A stretch of DNA of 39,685 nt from Fidelibacterota bacterium (GCA_018674655.1 JABGZQ010000057.1:1-39685); one strand, 5' to 3'; positions 8,771-18,667 are shown, numbered from the stretch's first letter. Notes: generated by a model not told the origin, from the letters alone. Program-made: numbers and translations.

Positions 8771-11218
8771 TTAGAATTCCAGTATAATGCCGCCTACAGG
8801 AAATGTTTTATACTGCCATGCCATATCCGTTGATCCATCTTCTTTATATACGGTTGACCAGGGATTGTCCCGGTTAAATACATTCATAATATCCCAAAAG
8901 GCTACCATATTCATCCGCTTAAAGAAGAAGCGCTGCTGCAGTAAAATATCAAACCGAATATAATCGTCATAACGAGACGTATTCCATGGGTCTTTTGCAT
9001 TAATACCCCATTCGCGAATTTGCGGATCATAGGTTTGGGGCGTGTAGGGTCGGCCACCCATATATCTAAGTTTCAGTCCAATTTCAAATTCATCTGCCGG
9101 TGCAAAGGGCAACCAAGAGGTGGCTTTAGCCACCCACGTTTCTTTATACGTATTATACCAAGGATAATCCATAAATCGTATTTTATATCCCCCCACAGCG
9201 GTGACCACATCTCCATAATCAAATTCACTGGGGTACGCATCGCCCGATCGAGGGTCAATCCCTTCTGTCGTCGCATGGGCCCATGCCAAAGACCCATACC
9301 AATTATTGGAATATTTCTTCTGAATAAAAAACTCGATGCCTTGCGAACTGGATTTATACCCATTAATCAGTTTGCTAAAATTCAAACTGTCTCTGCCTGC
9401 ATTATCGGACAATAATTCTAATCCAATCATATCTTTATATTTTTTGTTATATACTTCAAAAGTGAGGCGCGTATCATCCCGGAGGAAATATTCTATACCT
9501 GCCACAATTTGATCCGCATAATAATGTTTTAATTCCTGGGTCTCACCTTTGTCTGAATTCAATTGAATATTAAAGGGTGCCTGATAATAACGACCTACAG
9601 CTAAATTAAACTGCAAAGCTGGATTCACATGATAGGATAATCCCAATCGTGGAGACACCGTACTTTTCCCTGTATAGCTGAGAGTTTCTCTTCTGATACC
9701 GGTCTTTAATTCTAAGTTGGGGAGTGGTTGTAAATTCGCCTGTACATAGACACCCGACTTCGTATAGTCTAAAATCGATTTTGTAATGACAGTATTATAG
9801 GTACCCGCAATTCCAATGGGTTCATATCTCATTGCAGGATTTCTATAATAATTTGTCCAAAATTCTTCAGTAGATATGGGTTGAACTGGTATGGAATCAT
9901 TCAGGGAATACCCATAGATTTTTCTCGGTTCCCTTATATATAGCCTGTCATAATCCAGATGAATCGCTTTAATATTAAATCCGGTACTTATTTCTAAACC
10001 TGGCTTAAAGCGATATACCCAATCCCCTTTTAATGTGGATTCCCATTCCCCATCATTATTGTCGAAATAAACATCTCTTTCATTGTCTGATGTCATCCGG
10101 TAAACATCTGTATTAAACCCGACTCGGCTTGTGCTAAAAGACATAATATTATAACCATTCTTTGAATATAGGTTCTTATAGGTTATCCCTGCCGTTAGCT
10201 GGTTTGAATTCATATCTACATTTTCTGCGCCCCGTAAGTTAGGATCATCTTCCCCTTCGATATTAATGGCGTCCAACCCGCCAATTACATTCAACATGAG
10301 TTTTTGCGTTGGGCTAATGTTATACGTTGCTTTCCCCTGTATGGTCCAATATTGGGGAATGGCCATAAGTCCTGTCTGCTGAATGACGAAATCCAGGAAT
10401 GATCGTTTTAATGAAAATAAGTAGGCCCCCTTTTTTGATGCAGGACCTTCAAAATTGAAACCAAATCCCGCCATGTTAAAACTGAATTCAGATAGATGTT
10501 TTTCTCGATTGCCCTCCCGGAGCGTGATATCCATTACCGAGGATAATTTATCTCCATATCGCGCTGGAAAGGATCCGGCAAAAAAATCCACTTTTTCGAT
10601 AAAATCAGTATCCAACATGGTGATGGGGCCTCCACCTTTCCCCTGTTCCGGATAATGATTCGGAAAGGGAATTTCTATATGGTCCATGACAAAAAGGTTT
10701 TCCCCGGCGTTGCCGCCACGAACAATGATTTCATTGGATTGATCTGCACCGGAAATCACTGATGGCAGACTTTGCATCATGGCCATTATATCGTATGCCC
10801 CCACAGGGTCCGAACGAATTTCTTCTATATCGACAGATCGACTGCTGGCAATGGCATCTCTTGCCCGTTCAAAATACCGTGCCGTCACTTCGACCCCTTC
10901 TCCTTCGATGACCTGAGATGATAAATTAAAGTTTGTATAAGTCGTCCGTTTCGGTACCACATGAATATTGGCTCTCGAAATGGATTCATACCCAATCATG
11001 GTAACGGTGATGGTGTAACTCCCCACGGGGACATTTGGAATGTGAAAATTCCCGTCCAAGTCCGTGGCCGCCCCAAGATCCGTTCCCTTTAAGATGACAT
11101 TGGCACCGATAAGGGGTTGTTGGGTTGATGCATCTCGAATTACGCCTGTGAGGGTACCTACGGCGCCCCAAACAATACTCGGGATAATCAAAAAATATAT
11201 TATCAGTTTCCGGGTCAT
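8771..11218 (-). CDS. TonB-dependent receptor with carboxypeptidase-regulatory-like N-terminal domain
   Basis: This 815-residue outer-membrane protein imports a ligand using energy from TonB. It has a signal peptide (about 1-18), a CarboxypepD_reg-like beta-sandwich (about 20-105, starting GTLTGVIRDASTQQPLIGAN), a plug domain (about 125-235, with IIVRGGNAGENLFVMDHIE) and a C-terminal 22-strand barrel ending in a terminal Phe (GGIILEF), which fits BAM-dependent insertion. The architecture is that of the Bacteroidota-type SusC-like or ferric siderophore receptors, but no SusD-like partner is encoded next to it, so it is not a typical PUL pair. The substrate cannot be read from the sequence. Confidence 0.93.
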   Translation of the reverse strand: MTRKLIIYFLIIPSIVWGAVGTLTGVIRDASTQQPLIGANVILKGTDLGAATDLDGNFHIPNVPVGSYTITVTMIGYESISRANIHVVPKRTTYTNFNLSSQVIEGEGVEVTARYFERARDAIASSRSVDIEEIRSDPVGAYDIMAMMQSLPSVISGADQSNEIIVRGGNAGENLFVMDHIEIPFPNHYPEQGKGGGPITMLDTDFIEKVDFFAGSFPARYGDKLSSVMDITLREGNREKHLSEFSFNMAGFGFNFEGPASKKGAYLFSLKRSFLDFVIQQTGLMAIPQYWTIQGKATYNISPTQKLMLNVIGGLDAINIEGEDDPNLRGAENVDMNSNQLTAGITYKNLYSKNGYNIMSFSTSRVGFNTDVYRMTSDNERDVYFDNNDGEWESTLKGDWVYRFKPGLEISTGFNIKAIHLDYDRLYIREPRKIYGYSLNDSIPVQPISTEEFWTNYYRNPAMRYEPIGIAGTYNTVITKSILDYTKSGVYVQANLQPLPNLELKTGIRRETLSYTGKSTVSPRLGLSYHVNPALQFNLAVGRYYQAPFNIQLNSDKGETQELKHYYADQIVAGIEYFLRDDTRLTFEVYNKKYKDMIGLELLSDNAGRDSLNFSKLINGYKSSSQGIEFFIQKKYSNNWYGSLAWAHATTEGIDPRSGDAYPSEFDYGDVVTAVGGYKIRFMDYPWYNTYKETWVAKATSWLPFAPADEFEIGLKLRYMGGRPYTPQTYDPQIREWGINAKDPWNTSRYDDYIRFDILLQQRFFFKRMNMVAFWDIMNVFNRDNPWSTVYKEDGSTDMAWQYKTFPVGGIILEF

Positions 11219-11243
11219 TCTATAAGAAAAAAAGTAACCTACA

Positions 11244-11666
11244 CTAATACACGATAATCAATTGTAGAATGAAAATGACGAGACTCATGGTGTGGATGGT
11301 GATACAAAGTGGACATACCGTCTTTAACTTGAATAGTCCATAGACAAGATATAAACCAATCAGGATTGTAAAAACACCCATGATAAAAGGCAGTAATGGA
11401 TCCACCCATCCGATTGCGGCAGTCAATAATGTATAGCCGTAAATGATTAAAAATATGGTGCCTGATATCGAATTAGTGATGCCGAATATTTGCCCATATT
11501 TGGTTCTTGTAATGGCCACACAATTGGTTAAATCGATTTGACATATTCTTGGCACCCACCATTGCCTATATGGCATCCGACCAATAGAGACAGCATAGAA
11601 ATAAAAAGAAAAAGCCCCACCGGTAATTGCCAACAGGGCTCCAATCAAATATAGATAAAAATTCAT
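11244..11666 (-). CDS. VKOR-like thiol oxidoreductase
   Basis: Vitamin K epoxide reductase (VKOR) proteins reoxidise periplasmic thiol partners and pass electrons to quinone. The protein has four or five hydrophobic helices, a loop cysteine pair (Cys42 and Cys49, in CQIDLTNC), a conserved FGITNSISG segment and the active CxxC (Cys118-Cys121, KTVCPLC). I chose the ATG at 11666 (140 residues), because it lies 2 bp after the preceding stop and starts directly into the first helix; an upstream in-frame ATG at 11693 would overlap the preceding gene. No DsbA-like thioredoxin is fused to it, so its partner is encoded elsewhere. The call rests on the cysteine pattern. Confidence 0.75.
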   Translation of the reverse strand: MNFYLYLIGALLAITGGAFSFYFYAVSIGRMPYRQWWVPRICQIDLTNCVAITRTKYGQIFGITNSISGTIFLIIYGYTLLTAAIGWVDPLLPFIMGVFTILIGLYLVYGLFKLKTVCPLCITIHTMSLVIFILQLIIVY

Positions 11667-11668
11667 AA

Positions 11669-12097
11669 TTATTGTTTCAAACGGTATACACATCCTTCCA
11701 CAGTACTTAAAAACTTATCCACCTGCGTATAGGTGTGGAATAAGAATTCCATTTCTTCATAGGTATCCACCGGATAGGATTCTTCATCATAATCTCTAAG
11801 AAAATTTGCTTCCAATTTTACAAGCATATCTCGCATGACCATTTTGGGCAATTCTTTTTCTCTAAGAAAATTAATCTGTAGATTAAGCTGACCATCCGAT
11901 TTCATATGAAATAGGGGTAGCATACCAAAATCTGAATTACAGCGAAAAGTGAAAGTGCCATGGTCATCACCACGCCCCCACGTCATTTCGGTAGCATTCT
12001 CCTCTGAGAATTTGATAATCCTCTCTCCGATCTTTGCTATCTCCCGTGTACAATTGTTCCGCAAATCGTCCACGAACTTATCTTTCGTCCATTTCAT
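11669..12097 (-). CDS. Hypothetical cytoplasmic protein
   Basis: This 142-residue soluble protein is rich in acidic and aromatic residues and has a likely mixed alpha/beta fold, with strand-like segments in TEMTWGRGDDHGTFTFRC (about 36-53) and helix-rich ends. I do not recognise a family. It is immediately upstream of the VKOR-like gene, which starts 2 bp after its stop, and the two are probably cotranscribed. The preceding gene (M1 peptidase) ends 98 bp upstream; that gap is AT-rich and holds no obvious promoter. No signal peptide or membrane segment is visible. Confidence 0.65.
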   Translation of the reverse strand: MKWTKDKFVDDLRNNCTREIAKIGERIIKFSEENATEMTWGRGDDHGTFTFRCNSDFGMLPLFHMKSDGQLNLQINFLREKELPKMVMRDMLVKLEANFLRDYDEESYPVDTYEEMEFLFHTYTQVDKFLSTVEGCVYRLKQ

Positions 12098-12195
12098 AAT
12101 TTTTTCTTACCTCAATACTTAATTAAATGGCTTTAAAAGGAAATAGAATTTAGTGACGATAACTTCCGCAAAAAAGGACTCGATAATAAAACTTA

Positions 12196-15081
12196 TTAAA
12201 AGGAAATAAAAAATCCTTCATCAAAATTGAATTGCAGAGATAACCGCATTCGGTCTTTTATCCATTGCCAGTTTGTGGCCGTTTTATTTTCGACTTCCCA
12301 ACTTTGATATAATGGCAGAATGATCGGTCCCAGTTGTAATCCTGCAACTGTATAGATATCTTTAAATTCATCGCCACCAGCCAAATCCAAAAATAATGGA
12401 GATTTTCCATCAATATTTAACCCCCAAGTCGTGCCTGCAGAAGATAGAGGCCCGCCATTTACATTAGTCGCATATCCGCGTAAACTCGGGCCCTGTTGAA
12501 TGTATTGGTTTTGCAGGAGGGCCATCCCCGATTGTCCGGTACGATCAAAGGCTATGGTTGAGAATGTGGGATCTACCCCACCACTCAAATAGGTTCGGAA
12601 ATGGTTGGGTACACTTTTGTCATTGAGGAAGCTACCGGTCCATAGTCGAATATCAACCCCCAGTTTTTTTGTAAAACTTAATTTTAAATTCGTCTCAAAT
12701 GATGCAATTGAGAATCCATCGCCCACCTTTATTTCCATTTTCGTACTTAAGGTATATTTTTTCCCTTTGGGTTGCCACCGTTGGTCAAATCCCAATTCGA
12801 ATACAGGATGCACCCCGGATGTGTACATGGTGGTATCAAAAGCAGTTGAATCCAACCGTGCATATTGCATGCCCGATCTCAGGGACCCCCCAGATTCACG
12901 ATCGCCAAATAATCCCAAATAAGAAATTGAGCCTAAAGACCTTCCCTCCATTTGAGATCCTTTAAAACTCACACTGGCCTTATCGAATCTGACATTCGGT
13001 TCTAATTTTTTAATATAGGCCACACTCCCGACCACACTTTCATTTTTTAAATCCAACATCGGTTGAAAAACGGTCGTTGAATTATACCCCGGCGTCCCAC
13101 CTTTATACATCATGAATCCCGGAGTCCATCCATTATAATAATTATAGCTGAATAGCCAGGGAAGAACATTAATGTCTCTGTCGTAATATGTGGGTTGATC
13201 CCACACAAAATGAAAATGGGTTTCTGCACGAGTGGCATTATTGGTTCGATCCACATCGGGCATATGTTCATCTGGGTCAATGATGGCATACCATACATTT
13301 GCCGGCGGTTTTAATACTGACCGCCACTCGAAGCCTTCGATCCACCGTTTTTCCAATACCTCATGGTTATTGCCGAAAAAGACCACTTCTACCGGTGTTT
13401 TTAATTTTCCCTTATTTGATACAGTAAACCGATTCCCTTTTCGATGAATTGAGAAATCCACATAATCAGTTGTTTCAAAAACACCATCAAAATACCAACT
13501 TAAATCCTTGTCCGTATGCTTTTCAAATATGGATTGAACATCCTCAGGATAGGGATGCTTGAATTTCCAAGTTTCATAATAATCCTGCATGATTTCATCC
13601 ATTTTATCCTCGCCAAGATAATGTTGAAGAAATCGGGTGAACACCGCCGTTTTTGAATAGTTCTGTCCGTAATTACTACCTTTATATTCATCAGCCTTAA
13701 GATTTAAGGGTTGGGCGTTTTGGCTCTTTGCAGAGGATGAATATCTAAAATACTCATACCAGCTAAATTTTAAGTCTTTAGCTATTCCTAACTTATTTTG
13801 GATTAAAGGAATCACAACGAATCTTTCATTATCATTTTTATATTTATCTTGCCAATACCTTATACAAGAATATTCATTTAAACCTTCATCCATCCAAGTA
13901 TGATAGCGTTCATTGCTCCCTATAATTCCATAAAACCAGTTGTGACCAACCTCATGCATTATGACCATCTCCAACATTTGCTTCCCCGGCATTTTTGAAA
14001 TTACTGTAATGTTTGGATATTCCATACCACCGCCGGCAGATAAATCTCCATCCACCGCCGTAATGTGATTATAGGGATAGTCTCCATAATAGCGGCTGTA
14101 CCAATATCCGGAGTCATGAAGATATTCGATTGAATTTTCCCACAATTTTGCATTTTTGGGCAGATAAAATGACCATAAAGTAATATTTCGCGTCGAATCA
14201 GCTAAATATAGATCTCCTTTTTGTACTAACCATTTTTTATCAGCAAACCAGGCAAAATCATGCACCTTCTCCTGATGAAAATGAAGCGTTTTCATTTCAG
14301 TGCTTGTGGAATCAATATCCGTTTTTTTCTTCTTTTTCTTCTGAGCCTTTGCCCATTTTTTAAAATCTTTTTTGGGCAGTGCGTGAATGGAATCTGATAC
14401 GAGGGTAAGGGAATCTAACCAAGCGTATTCCGCTTCCCCATCTACTAAGTCACCGGTGGCCATAATGCGGTAATCTTTTGGCAATGTAATTTTCACATCA
14501 AAAGATCCAAATTCTGAATAAAATTCACCTTGATTCAAGTATGGCATGGGATGCCACCCTTTCCGATCGTAGACTGCAGGTTTTGGGTACCATTGGGTCA
14601 TTTCATAATGTTTCCCGGTATGACCCAATCGAGAAAATACTTCTGGAATCTTTACAAAAAATGGTGTCTCAATTTTGATGGATTGGTTTGGCATTAATGG
14701 GGTGGGCAATTTCAACTTGATTACATCAATCCATTCTGGGTGCGGATCCCAATCTGCCTTTTGACCGTCAACCAAAAAATCTAAACTGTCAATAAATCCC
14801 CGTTGCGTGGAGTCAGATCTACTAAATCGTGAATCTTCTCCTGCTTGTTTCGCATAGGCAGTCGAATCATCTTTGTAAGCATTTGGCCAAATATGAAACC
14901 AAATAAAATCCAATGTATCTGGAGAATTATTTTGATACAATAATTTTTCATAAGCCATAATTGTATGGTCAGTATCATTAAGTGTGACTTCAATTTCATA
15001 TTTAACATGTTGTTGAAAATATACTTTTTCTTTGGCGGGCATAAGTGTCATTAGTAAAACAAACAAAATGGTGAAACGCAT
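12196..15081 (-). CDS. M1-family metallopeptidase fused to a C-terminal outer-membrane-type barrel
   Basis: This 961-residue protein opens with a signal peptide (about 1-15). An M1 aminopeptidase-like half spans about 20-560. It has the exopeptidase motif GGGMEYPN (350-357), the zinc motif HEVGH (376-380) and the third ligand Glu399 in DEGLNEY, 18 residues after the HEVGH motif as in gluzincins. A lysine-rich loop (about 240-255) interrupts the N-terminal domain. From about 630 the sequence becomes a series of amphipathic strand-like segments. It includes a PSLRGYATN motif that matches the Omp85/BamA barrel loop 6 signature, and it ends in a terminal Phe. I infer that the peptidase is anchored as an outer-membrane protein facing the periplasm or the outside. 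A further upstream gene (RND) ends 68 bp away. Confidence 0.85.
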   Translation of the reverse strand: MRFTILFVLLMTLMPAKEKVYFQQHVKYEIEVTLNDTDHTIMAYEKLLYQNNSPDTLDFIWFHIWPNAYKDDSTAYAKQAGEDSRFSRSDSTQRGFIDSLDFLVDGQKADWDPHPEWIDVIKLKLPTPLMPNQSIKIETPFFVKIPEVFSRLGHTGKHYEMTQWYPKPAVYDRKGWHPMPYLNQGEFYSEFGSFDVKITLPKDYRIMATGDLVDGEAEYAWLDSLTLVSDSIHALPKKDFKKWAKAQKKKKKKTDIDSTSTEMKTLHFHQEKVHDFAWFADKKWLVQKGDLYLADSTRNITLWSFYLPKNAKLWENSIEYLHDSGYWYSRYYGDYPYNHITAVDGDLSAGGGMEYPNITVISKMPGKQMLEMVIMHEVGHNWFYGIIGSNERYHTWMDEGLNEYSCIRYWQDKYKNDNERFVVIPLIQNKLGIAKDLKFSWYEYFRYSSSAKSQNAQPLNLKADEYKGSNYGQNYSKTAVFTRFLQHYLGEDKMDEIMQDYYETWKFKHPYPEDVQSIFEKHTDKDLSWYFDGVFETTDYVDFSIHRKGNRFTVSNKGKLKTPVEVVFFGNNHEVLEKRWIEGFEWRSVLKPPANVWYAIIDPDEHMPDVDRTNNATRAETHFHFVWDQPTYYDRDINVLPWLFSYNYYNGWTPGFMMYKGGTPGYNSTTVFQPMLDLKNESVVGSVAYIKKLEPNVRFDKASVSFKGSQMEGRSLGSISYLGLFGDRESGGSLRSGMQYARLDSTAFDTTMYTSGVHPVFELGFDQRWQPKGKKYTLSTKMEIKVGDGFSIASFETNLKLSFTKKLGVDIRLWTGSFLNDKSVPNHFRTYLSGGVDPTFSTIAFDRTGQSGMALLQNQYIQQGPSLRGYATNVNGGPLSSAGTTWGLNIDGKSPLFLDLAGGDEFKDIYTVAGLQLGPIILPLYQSWEVENKTATNWQWIKDRMRLSLQFNFDEGFFISF

Positions 15082-15149
15082 AAAATATTCCTGATTTATT
15101 AATTAAGAAATTACTGGGATATTAAGACAAGGGTACAGGAAAAAGGTTG

Positions 15150-17438
15150 TCAACTTTTTCCGCCCCGAATTCTTGGCTTTACCAAACTTAATAAAGCCGG
15201 GAGAAATGTTAAATCAGCAAACAGTGCAGATAAAATCGTTATTGCAGATAAGGTTCCGAATTGAACTGTTGGTATAAACTCCGATAAAGTCAAAACCAAG
15301 AAACCAGAAACCAAAATAGTCGTCGTGGACATCATGGCAATACCGGTTCCCATGAGTGTGGCATCGTTGGCCTGCCGATAGTGGCGATCCGCTTCAGCCA
15401 ATTCCATTCGGTAACGTGTGAGGTAGTGTAATGTATCATCTACCGCAATCCCAAAGGCAATGGCAAAGGTCATGGCGGTGTTTGGGCGTAATGGGATTTG
15501 AAAAAAGCCCAATACCGCTGCCATAATCATCATAGGAATAATATTGGGTAACACAGAAATCAACGCCATTTTCACCGATCGAAATAGAAAGGCCATCAAA
15601 ATAGTAATCACACCAAATGCAATCAGAAAACTGTTTGTCAAATTTTTCACAAGATAATTATTGGTACGTAAGGCAAGAAATGCGGTTCCGGTGACTTCAA
15701 CAGTGAGACCGTTGGGCACAATAGATAAAATATAATCGTTAATTTCATTTTCCATTTCAGTGCTTCGACGAGAATCAATATCTTTTATCTGGGCTGCAAT
15801 TCGCAATTTGGTATAATCGATATTCATGAGTGATTCAAATTCACTTTCATATAGTAGCATATATTGAGCAATCATTTCTCGTGATTCTGGAATTTTATAA
15901 AACGTCGGATCTCCATCATTCATGGCCCGGTGAATCTCTTTCATATAGTCAGATACAGATACCACTTTCCCTACTTCTGGAATATTAGAGACATATCGAG
16001 ACAATTGATCCAAAAATGTCAGAACTTCTACATCCTGAATATCTTCAAAAGGACTATCCTCATTCACTTCAATTATTATTTCTATTGGAAGCACAGCGCC
16101 CATTCGTTCTTCTGCCACATGCATATCATCTAAGAGTACATTTCCTGGTCGTAAATCTTCTAATAGTTTTGAATGGGGATTCATTTGGACAGCACCAAAA
16201 ACGCCAACAATAGAAATAATAATACCCATCGCAATGATTTGCTTCGGATAAGCCCGAACTAATAGAATCACCCGATTAATGATTCGCATTCTGAATCCTC
16301 TGGAATATGCTTCCAGTTTTGATTCAGGCGTGCGCTTAATTATCATGAGCATTGATGGAATAAATAGCACTGTAATGATAAATGCAAAAAAGACACCGAC
16401 GGCTGTATAAATACCGAAATCTTTAACTATTTTTATATTCACAAATGATAGGGCACCAAACCCGATTCCTGTTGTAACACTGGTGAAAAAAATAGCGGTT
16501 CCAATCTTTTTAACCGTTTGAAATAATGCTTCCTTTCGGTGACCGACTTCTTTGAGCGTATGAAAATATTTCACCAGAAAATGGACTGAGTCACTCACTC
16601 CAATAATCATGAGTAACGTGGGTATCATATATGAAATAATATTGACAGTGATACCAGAAGCCACCATAAATCCCAGTGTCCATATAATGGTGAGCCCCAC
16701 CACCATCAACGGCAGAAGCAATCCCACTAAAGATCGAAATAGAACCGACAAAAAAATGACCAGCATTAAAGTAACTGGAATTAAAAACCGTACATTATCC
16801 GCAATCATATATTGCACATATCGGGTTCGAATGACGGGCAAGCCAGCTTGGTGCCAATCCCAATTCACCTGCAATTGAACCTGATCGATTTCTGACAAAA
16901 TTCGTTCTCGTCCTTTATGCGCATTGTAATTCCGGTCAATTTCAACGAGAATGGCCGCCACCTTTCCATCTTCAGAAATCATATAATTTTTGACCAGCTC
17001 TGACGACATCATTCGTTTCTGTCCAGCCAATAAAGAATCTGTAGATAATGGAATTTCATCATATACAGGCTGAAGGAGATAGTCTCCACCTTCCGTAAAT
17101 AATTCAATATTGGTCAGACTTTTGACAGATTCAACACCTTCAATTTCCGCCAGTGCATCAACCATCTGTCTATTCTTTACCAAATTCGTTCGAGAGAATG
17201 GATCATCTGATTCGTAGATGAGAAATACAATATTGTCGACGCCGGCAAACTCCTCACGGAAGGTCATGAATCTTTCAATAACAGGATCATCTTGACTGAA
17301 TAACTGTTCGATGGTAAAATCCATTTTCACTCCCGGGAGATAACTACCGAGTACAATGGTCACAACCACCAAAAATGATAATGTATATTTGGGATGATCC
17401 AAGAGTTTATGGATGAGCTTTTGTGTAGTTTTTAGCAT
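15150..17438 (-). CDS. MMPL/RND-family transporter
   Basis: This 762-residue inner-membrane protein has two repeated halves, each with one helix, a large periplasmic loop and then a five-helix bundle (about 1-370 and 380-762). Each half has the SSD/MMPL membrane region, with VSDSVHFLVKYFHTLK in the first and AVDDTLHYLTRYRMEL in the second, carrying the acidic pair used for proton coupling. It lacks the N-terminal MFP partner typical of multidrug pumps, so it fits the HpnN/MmpL lipid or hydrophobe exporters rather than the AcrB type. The substrate is unknown. It is the second gene after the peroxiredoxin operon, separated from it by the terminator at 17492-17525, so it is expressed from its own promoter or independently. 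Confidence 0.9.
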   Translation of the reverse strand: MLKTTQKLIHKLLDHPKYTLSFLVVVTIVLGSYLPGVKMDFTIEQLFSQDDPVIERFMTFREEFAGVDNIVFLIYESDDPFSRTNLVKNRQMVDALAEIEGVESVKSLTNIELFTEGGDYLLQPVYDEIPLSTDSLLAGQKRMMSSELVKNYMISEDGKVAAILVEIDRNYNAHKGRERILSEIDQVQLQVNWDWHQAGLPVIRTRYVQYMIADNVRFLIPVTLMLVIFLSVLFRSLVGLLLPLMVVGLTIIWTLGFMVASGITVNIISYMIPTLLMIIGVSDSVHFLVKYFHTLKEVGHRKEALFQTVKKIGTAIFFTSVTTGIGFGALSFVNIKIVKDFGIYTAVGVFFAFIITVLFIPSMLMIIKRTPESKLEAYSRGFRMRIINRVILLVRAYPKQIIAMGIIISIVGVFGAVQMNPHSKLLEDLRPGNVLLDDMHVAEERMGAVLPIEIIIEVNEDSPFEDIQDVEVLTFLDQLSRYVSNIPEVGKVVSVSDYMKEIHRAMNDGDPTFYKIPESREMIAQYMLLYESEFESLMNIDYTKLRIAAQIKDIDSRRSTEMENEINDYILSIVPNGLTVEVTGTAFLALRTNNYLVKNLTNSFLIAFGVITILMAFLFRSVKMALISVLPNIIPMMIMAAVLGFFQIPLRPNTAMTFAIAFGIAVDDTLHYLTRYRMELAEADRHYRQANDATLMGTGIAMMSTTTILVSGFLVLTLSEFIPTVQFGTLSAITILSALFADLTFLPALLSLVKPRIRGGKS

Positions 17439-17491
17439 CTGTGTATTTTAATAATAAAAATAGGACGCGAATTTATGGATGGGATGGACAT

Positions 17492-17525
17492 AAAAAAAGC
17501 CCCTCCGAAAAATCGAAGGAGCTTT
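17492..17525 (-). terminator. Rho-independent terminator after the perR-peroxiredoxin operon
   Basis: On the minus strand the sequence folds as AAAGC-TCC-TTCGA / TCGG-AGG-GGCTTT, a stem with a small bulge and an A-rich loop, followed by a run of T (GCTTTTTTTA). It lies 24 bp after the peroxiredoxin stop and 54 bp before the RND gene start, in the right place and orientation for a terminator of the perR-peroxiredoxin operon. Confidence 0.85.
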
Positions 17526-17548
17526 AATTTAAGGGTGCTATAATCTAA

Positions 17549-18172
17549 TTATAGATTATCTGCATTTTCGGTTAAATATTCTGCCACACCATCGGCAGTA
17601 TTCACCATACCAGAATCACCTTTTTGCCAACCAGCAGCACAGACCTGTCCATTGGTTTCAAAAAATTGAAGTGCTTCTACGATTCGAACCACTTCATCCA
17701 TATTTCGTCCCAACGGTTCATCATTAACAATCTGATGACGAACAATTCCCTTTTGATCAATGACAAAAGTGGCACGCATGGCCACACCACCGGGATAATA
17801 AGAGTCACCACCATCAGACTGAATGCCATACGCTTGAGAAATAGAATGATCCATATCTGCGGCCAGGGTGTATTTTAATTGACCAACACCACCATTATTA
17901 ATTTCTGTATTTCTCCATGCATAATGTGTATGGTGAGAGTCAATAGAAATACCCACCACTTCTACCCCAAGTTCTGTCAGTTTATCCATTCGATGATCCA
18001 TTGCAATTAATTCCGATGGACATACAAATGTGAAATCCAATGGGTAAAAGAATACAACAGCATATTTTTCATCCCGGGATTGTGTGAAATTAAAATCACC
18101 CACAATACTATCATCAGCCAATACAGCTTGGGTGGTAAAATCTGGTGCTTGTTTTCCTACGAGTACACTCAT
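17549..18172 (-). CDS. Typical 2-Cys peroxiredoxin (AhpC/Prx1 group)
   Basis: This enzyme reduces hydrogen peroxide and alkyl hydroperoxides in the cytoplasm with thioredoxin or AhpF as the electron donor. The peroxidatic Cys51 lies in the DFTFVCPSE motif, the resolving Cys178 in GQVCAAGW, and the 207-residue length fits the AhpC group. A GGxGxLK-like loop and a C-terminal YL-containing helix, typical of sensitive eukaryote-like forms, are also visible (GGVGQLK, AEYL). A good AAAGGA site (18186-18181) lies 8 bp before the ATG, inside the end of perR, and only 2 bp separate the two genes, so they form an operon controlled by the PerR-like repressor. Confidence 0.95.
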   Translation of the reverse strand: MSVLVGKQAPDFTTQAVLADDSIVGDFNFTQSRDEKYAVVFFYPLDFTFVCPSELIAMDHRMDKLTELGVEVVGISIDSHHTHYAWRNTEINNGGVGQLKYTLAADMDHSISQAYGIQSDGGDSYYPGGVAMRATFVIDQKGIVRHQIVNDEPLGRNMDEVVRIVEALQFFETNGQVCAAGWQKGDSGMVNTADGVAEYLTENADNL

Positions 18173-18174
18173 GA

Positions 18175-18552
18175 TTATTTTCCTTTATTTTTATGTTTAT
18201 GACATGTGCCGATAATGACCATTTTAACATCATCGACTTCAAATTGATATTTATTTTTCACTTTTCTGCGAACATCATCATCAATCAATTCAATATCTAT
18301 CAGTTCACCACATTCCTTGCATTTTAAATGATCATGTGGCGCCTGGTTCCAATCGTATCGTGCAATATTTCCATCATAGATCGTTTTAATTAGGCCTACA
18401 TCTTCTAATTGTTTCAAATTGCGGTATACGGTTCCCAAACTGATATTTGGAACCACTTTTTTTGCTTTTTGAAAAACCCAATCAGCAGTTGGATGCGAAT
18501 TTGTACTATAAACAATGGATTGGATTGATTCTCTTTGATGACTAAATCGCAT
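18175..18552 (-). CDS. perR: Fur-family peroxide regulator, PerR type
   Basis: PerR is a metal-dependent repressor that loses DNA binding when its iron-site histidines are oxidised by peroxide. The 125-residue protein has an N-terminal winged helix (recognition segment SLGTVYRNLKQLE) and a C-terminal dimer domain. The regulatory metal ligands fit PerR: His20, Asp67 (in RYDWNQAPHDH, the Asp that marks PerR over Fur), His73 and His75. Structural zinc is predicted from the CKEC pair (78, 81) plus Cys117 with His118 or His120; the usual last CxxC is CHKH. It precedes the peroxiredoxin gene by 2 bp. A perfect operator lies just upstream, which supports autoregulation. Fur or Zur remain less likely alternatives. 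Confidence 0.85.
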   Translation of the reverse strand: MRFSHQRESIQSIVYSTNSHPTADWVFQKAKKVVPNISLGTVYRNLKQLEDVGLIKTIYDGNIARYDWNQAPHDHLKCKECGELIDIELIDDDVRRKVKNKYQFEVDDVKMVIIGTCHKHKNKGK

Positions 18553-18562
18553 GGAAGAAAAT

Positions 18563-18579
18563 ATTACTTAATTAGTAAT
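18563..18579. promoter_or_regulatory. Palindromic operator (PerR/Fur-type box)
   Basis: ATTACTTAATTAGTAAT is an imperfect 17-bp palindrome with 6-bp perfect arms (ATTACT / AGTAAT) around an AT core. It lies 11 bp upstream of the perR ATG and about 90 bp before the divergent small gene on the plus strand. Its size, symmetry and AT-richness resemble PerR boxes, though the sequence is not the textbook TTATAAT form. It may control both directions. Confidence 0.6.
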
Positions 18580-18667
18580 GATTCCTATTATTATTTATGT
18601 TTTATATGAAAATATATTTAATGTAATTTGATTAAAATAATTTTATCAATTAATGAAAGGAATACTA

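Noticed and set aside
9073-9363. Minus-strand open frame inside the TonB receptor gene
   Set aside because: It is in another frame within a strongly supported receptor gene and shows no family features.
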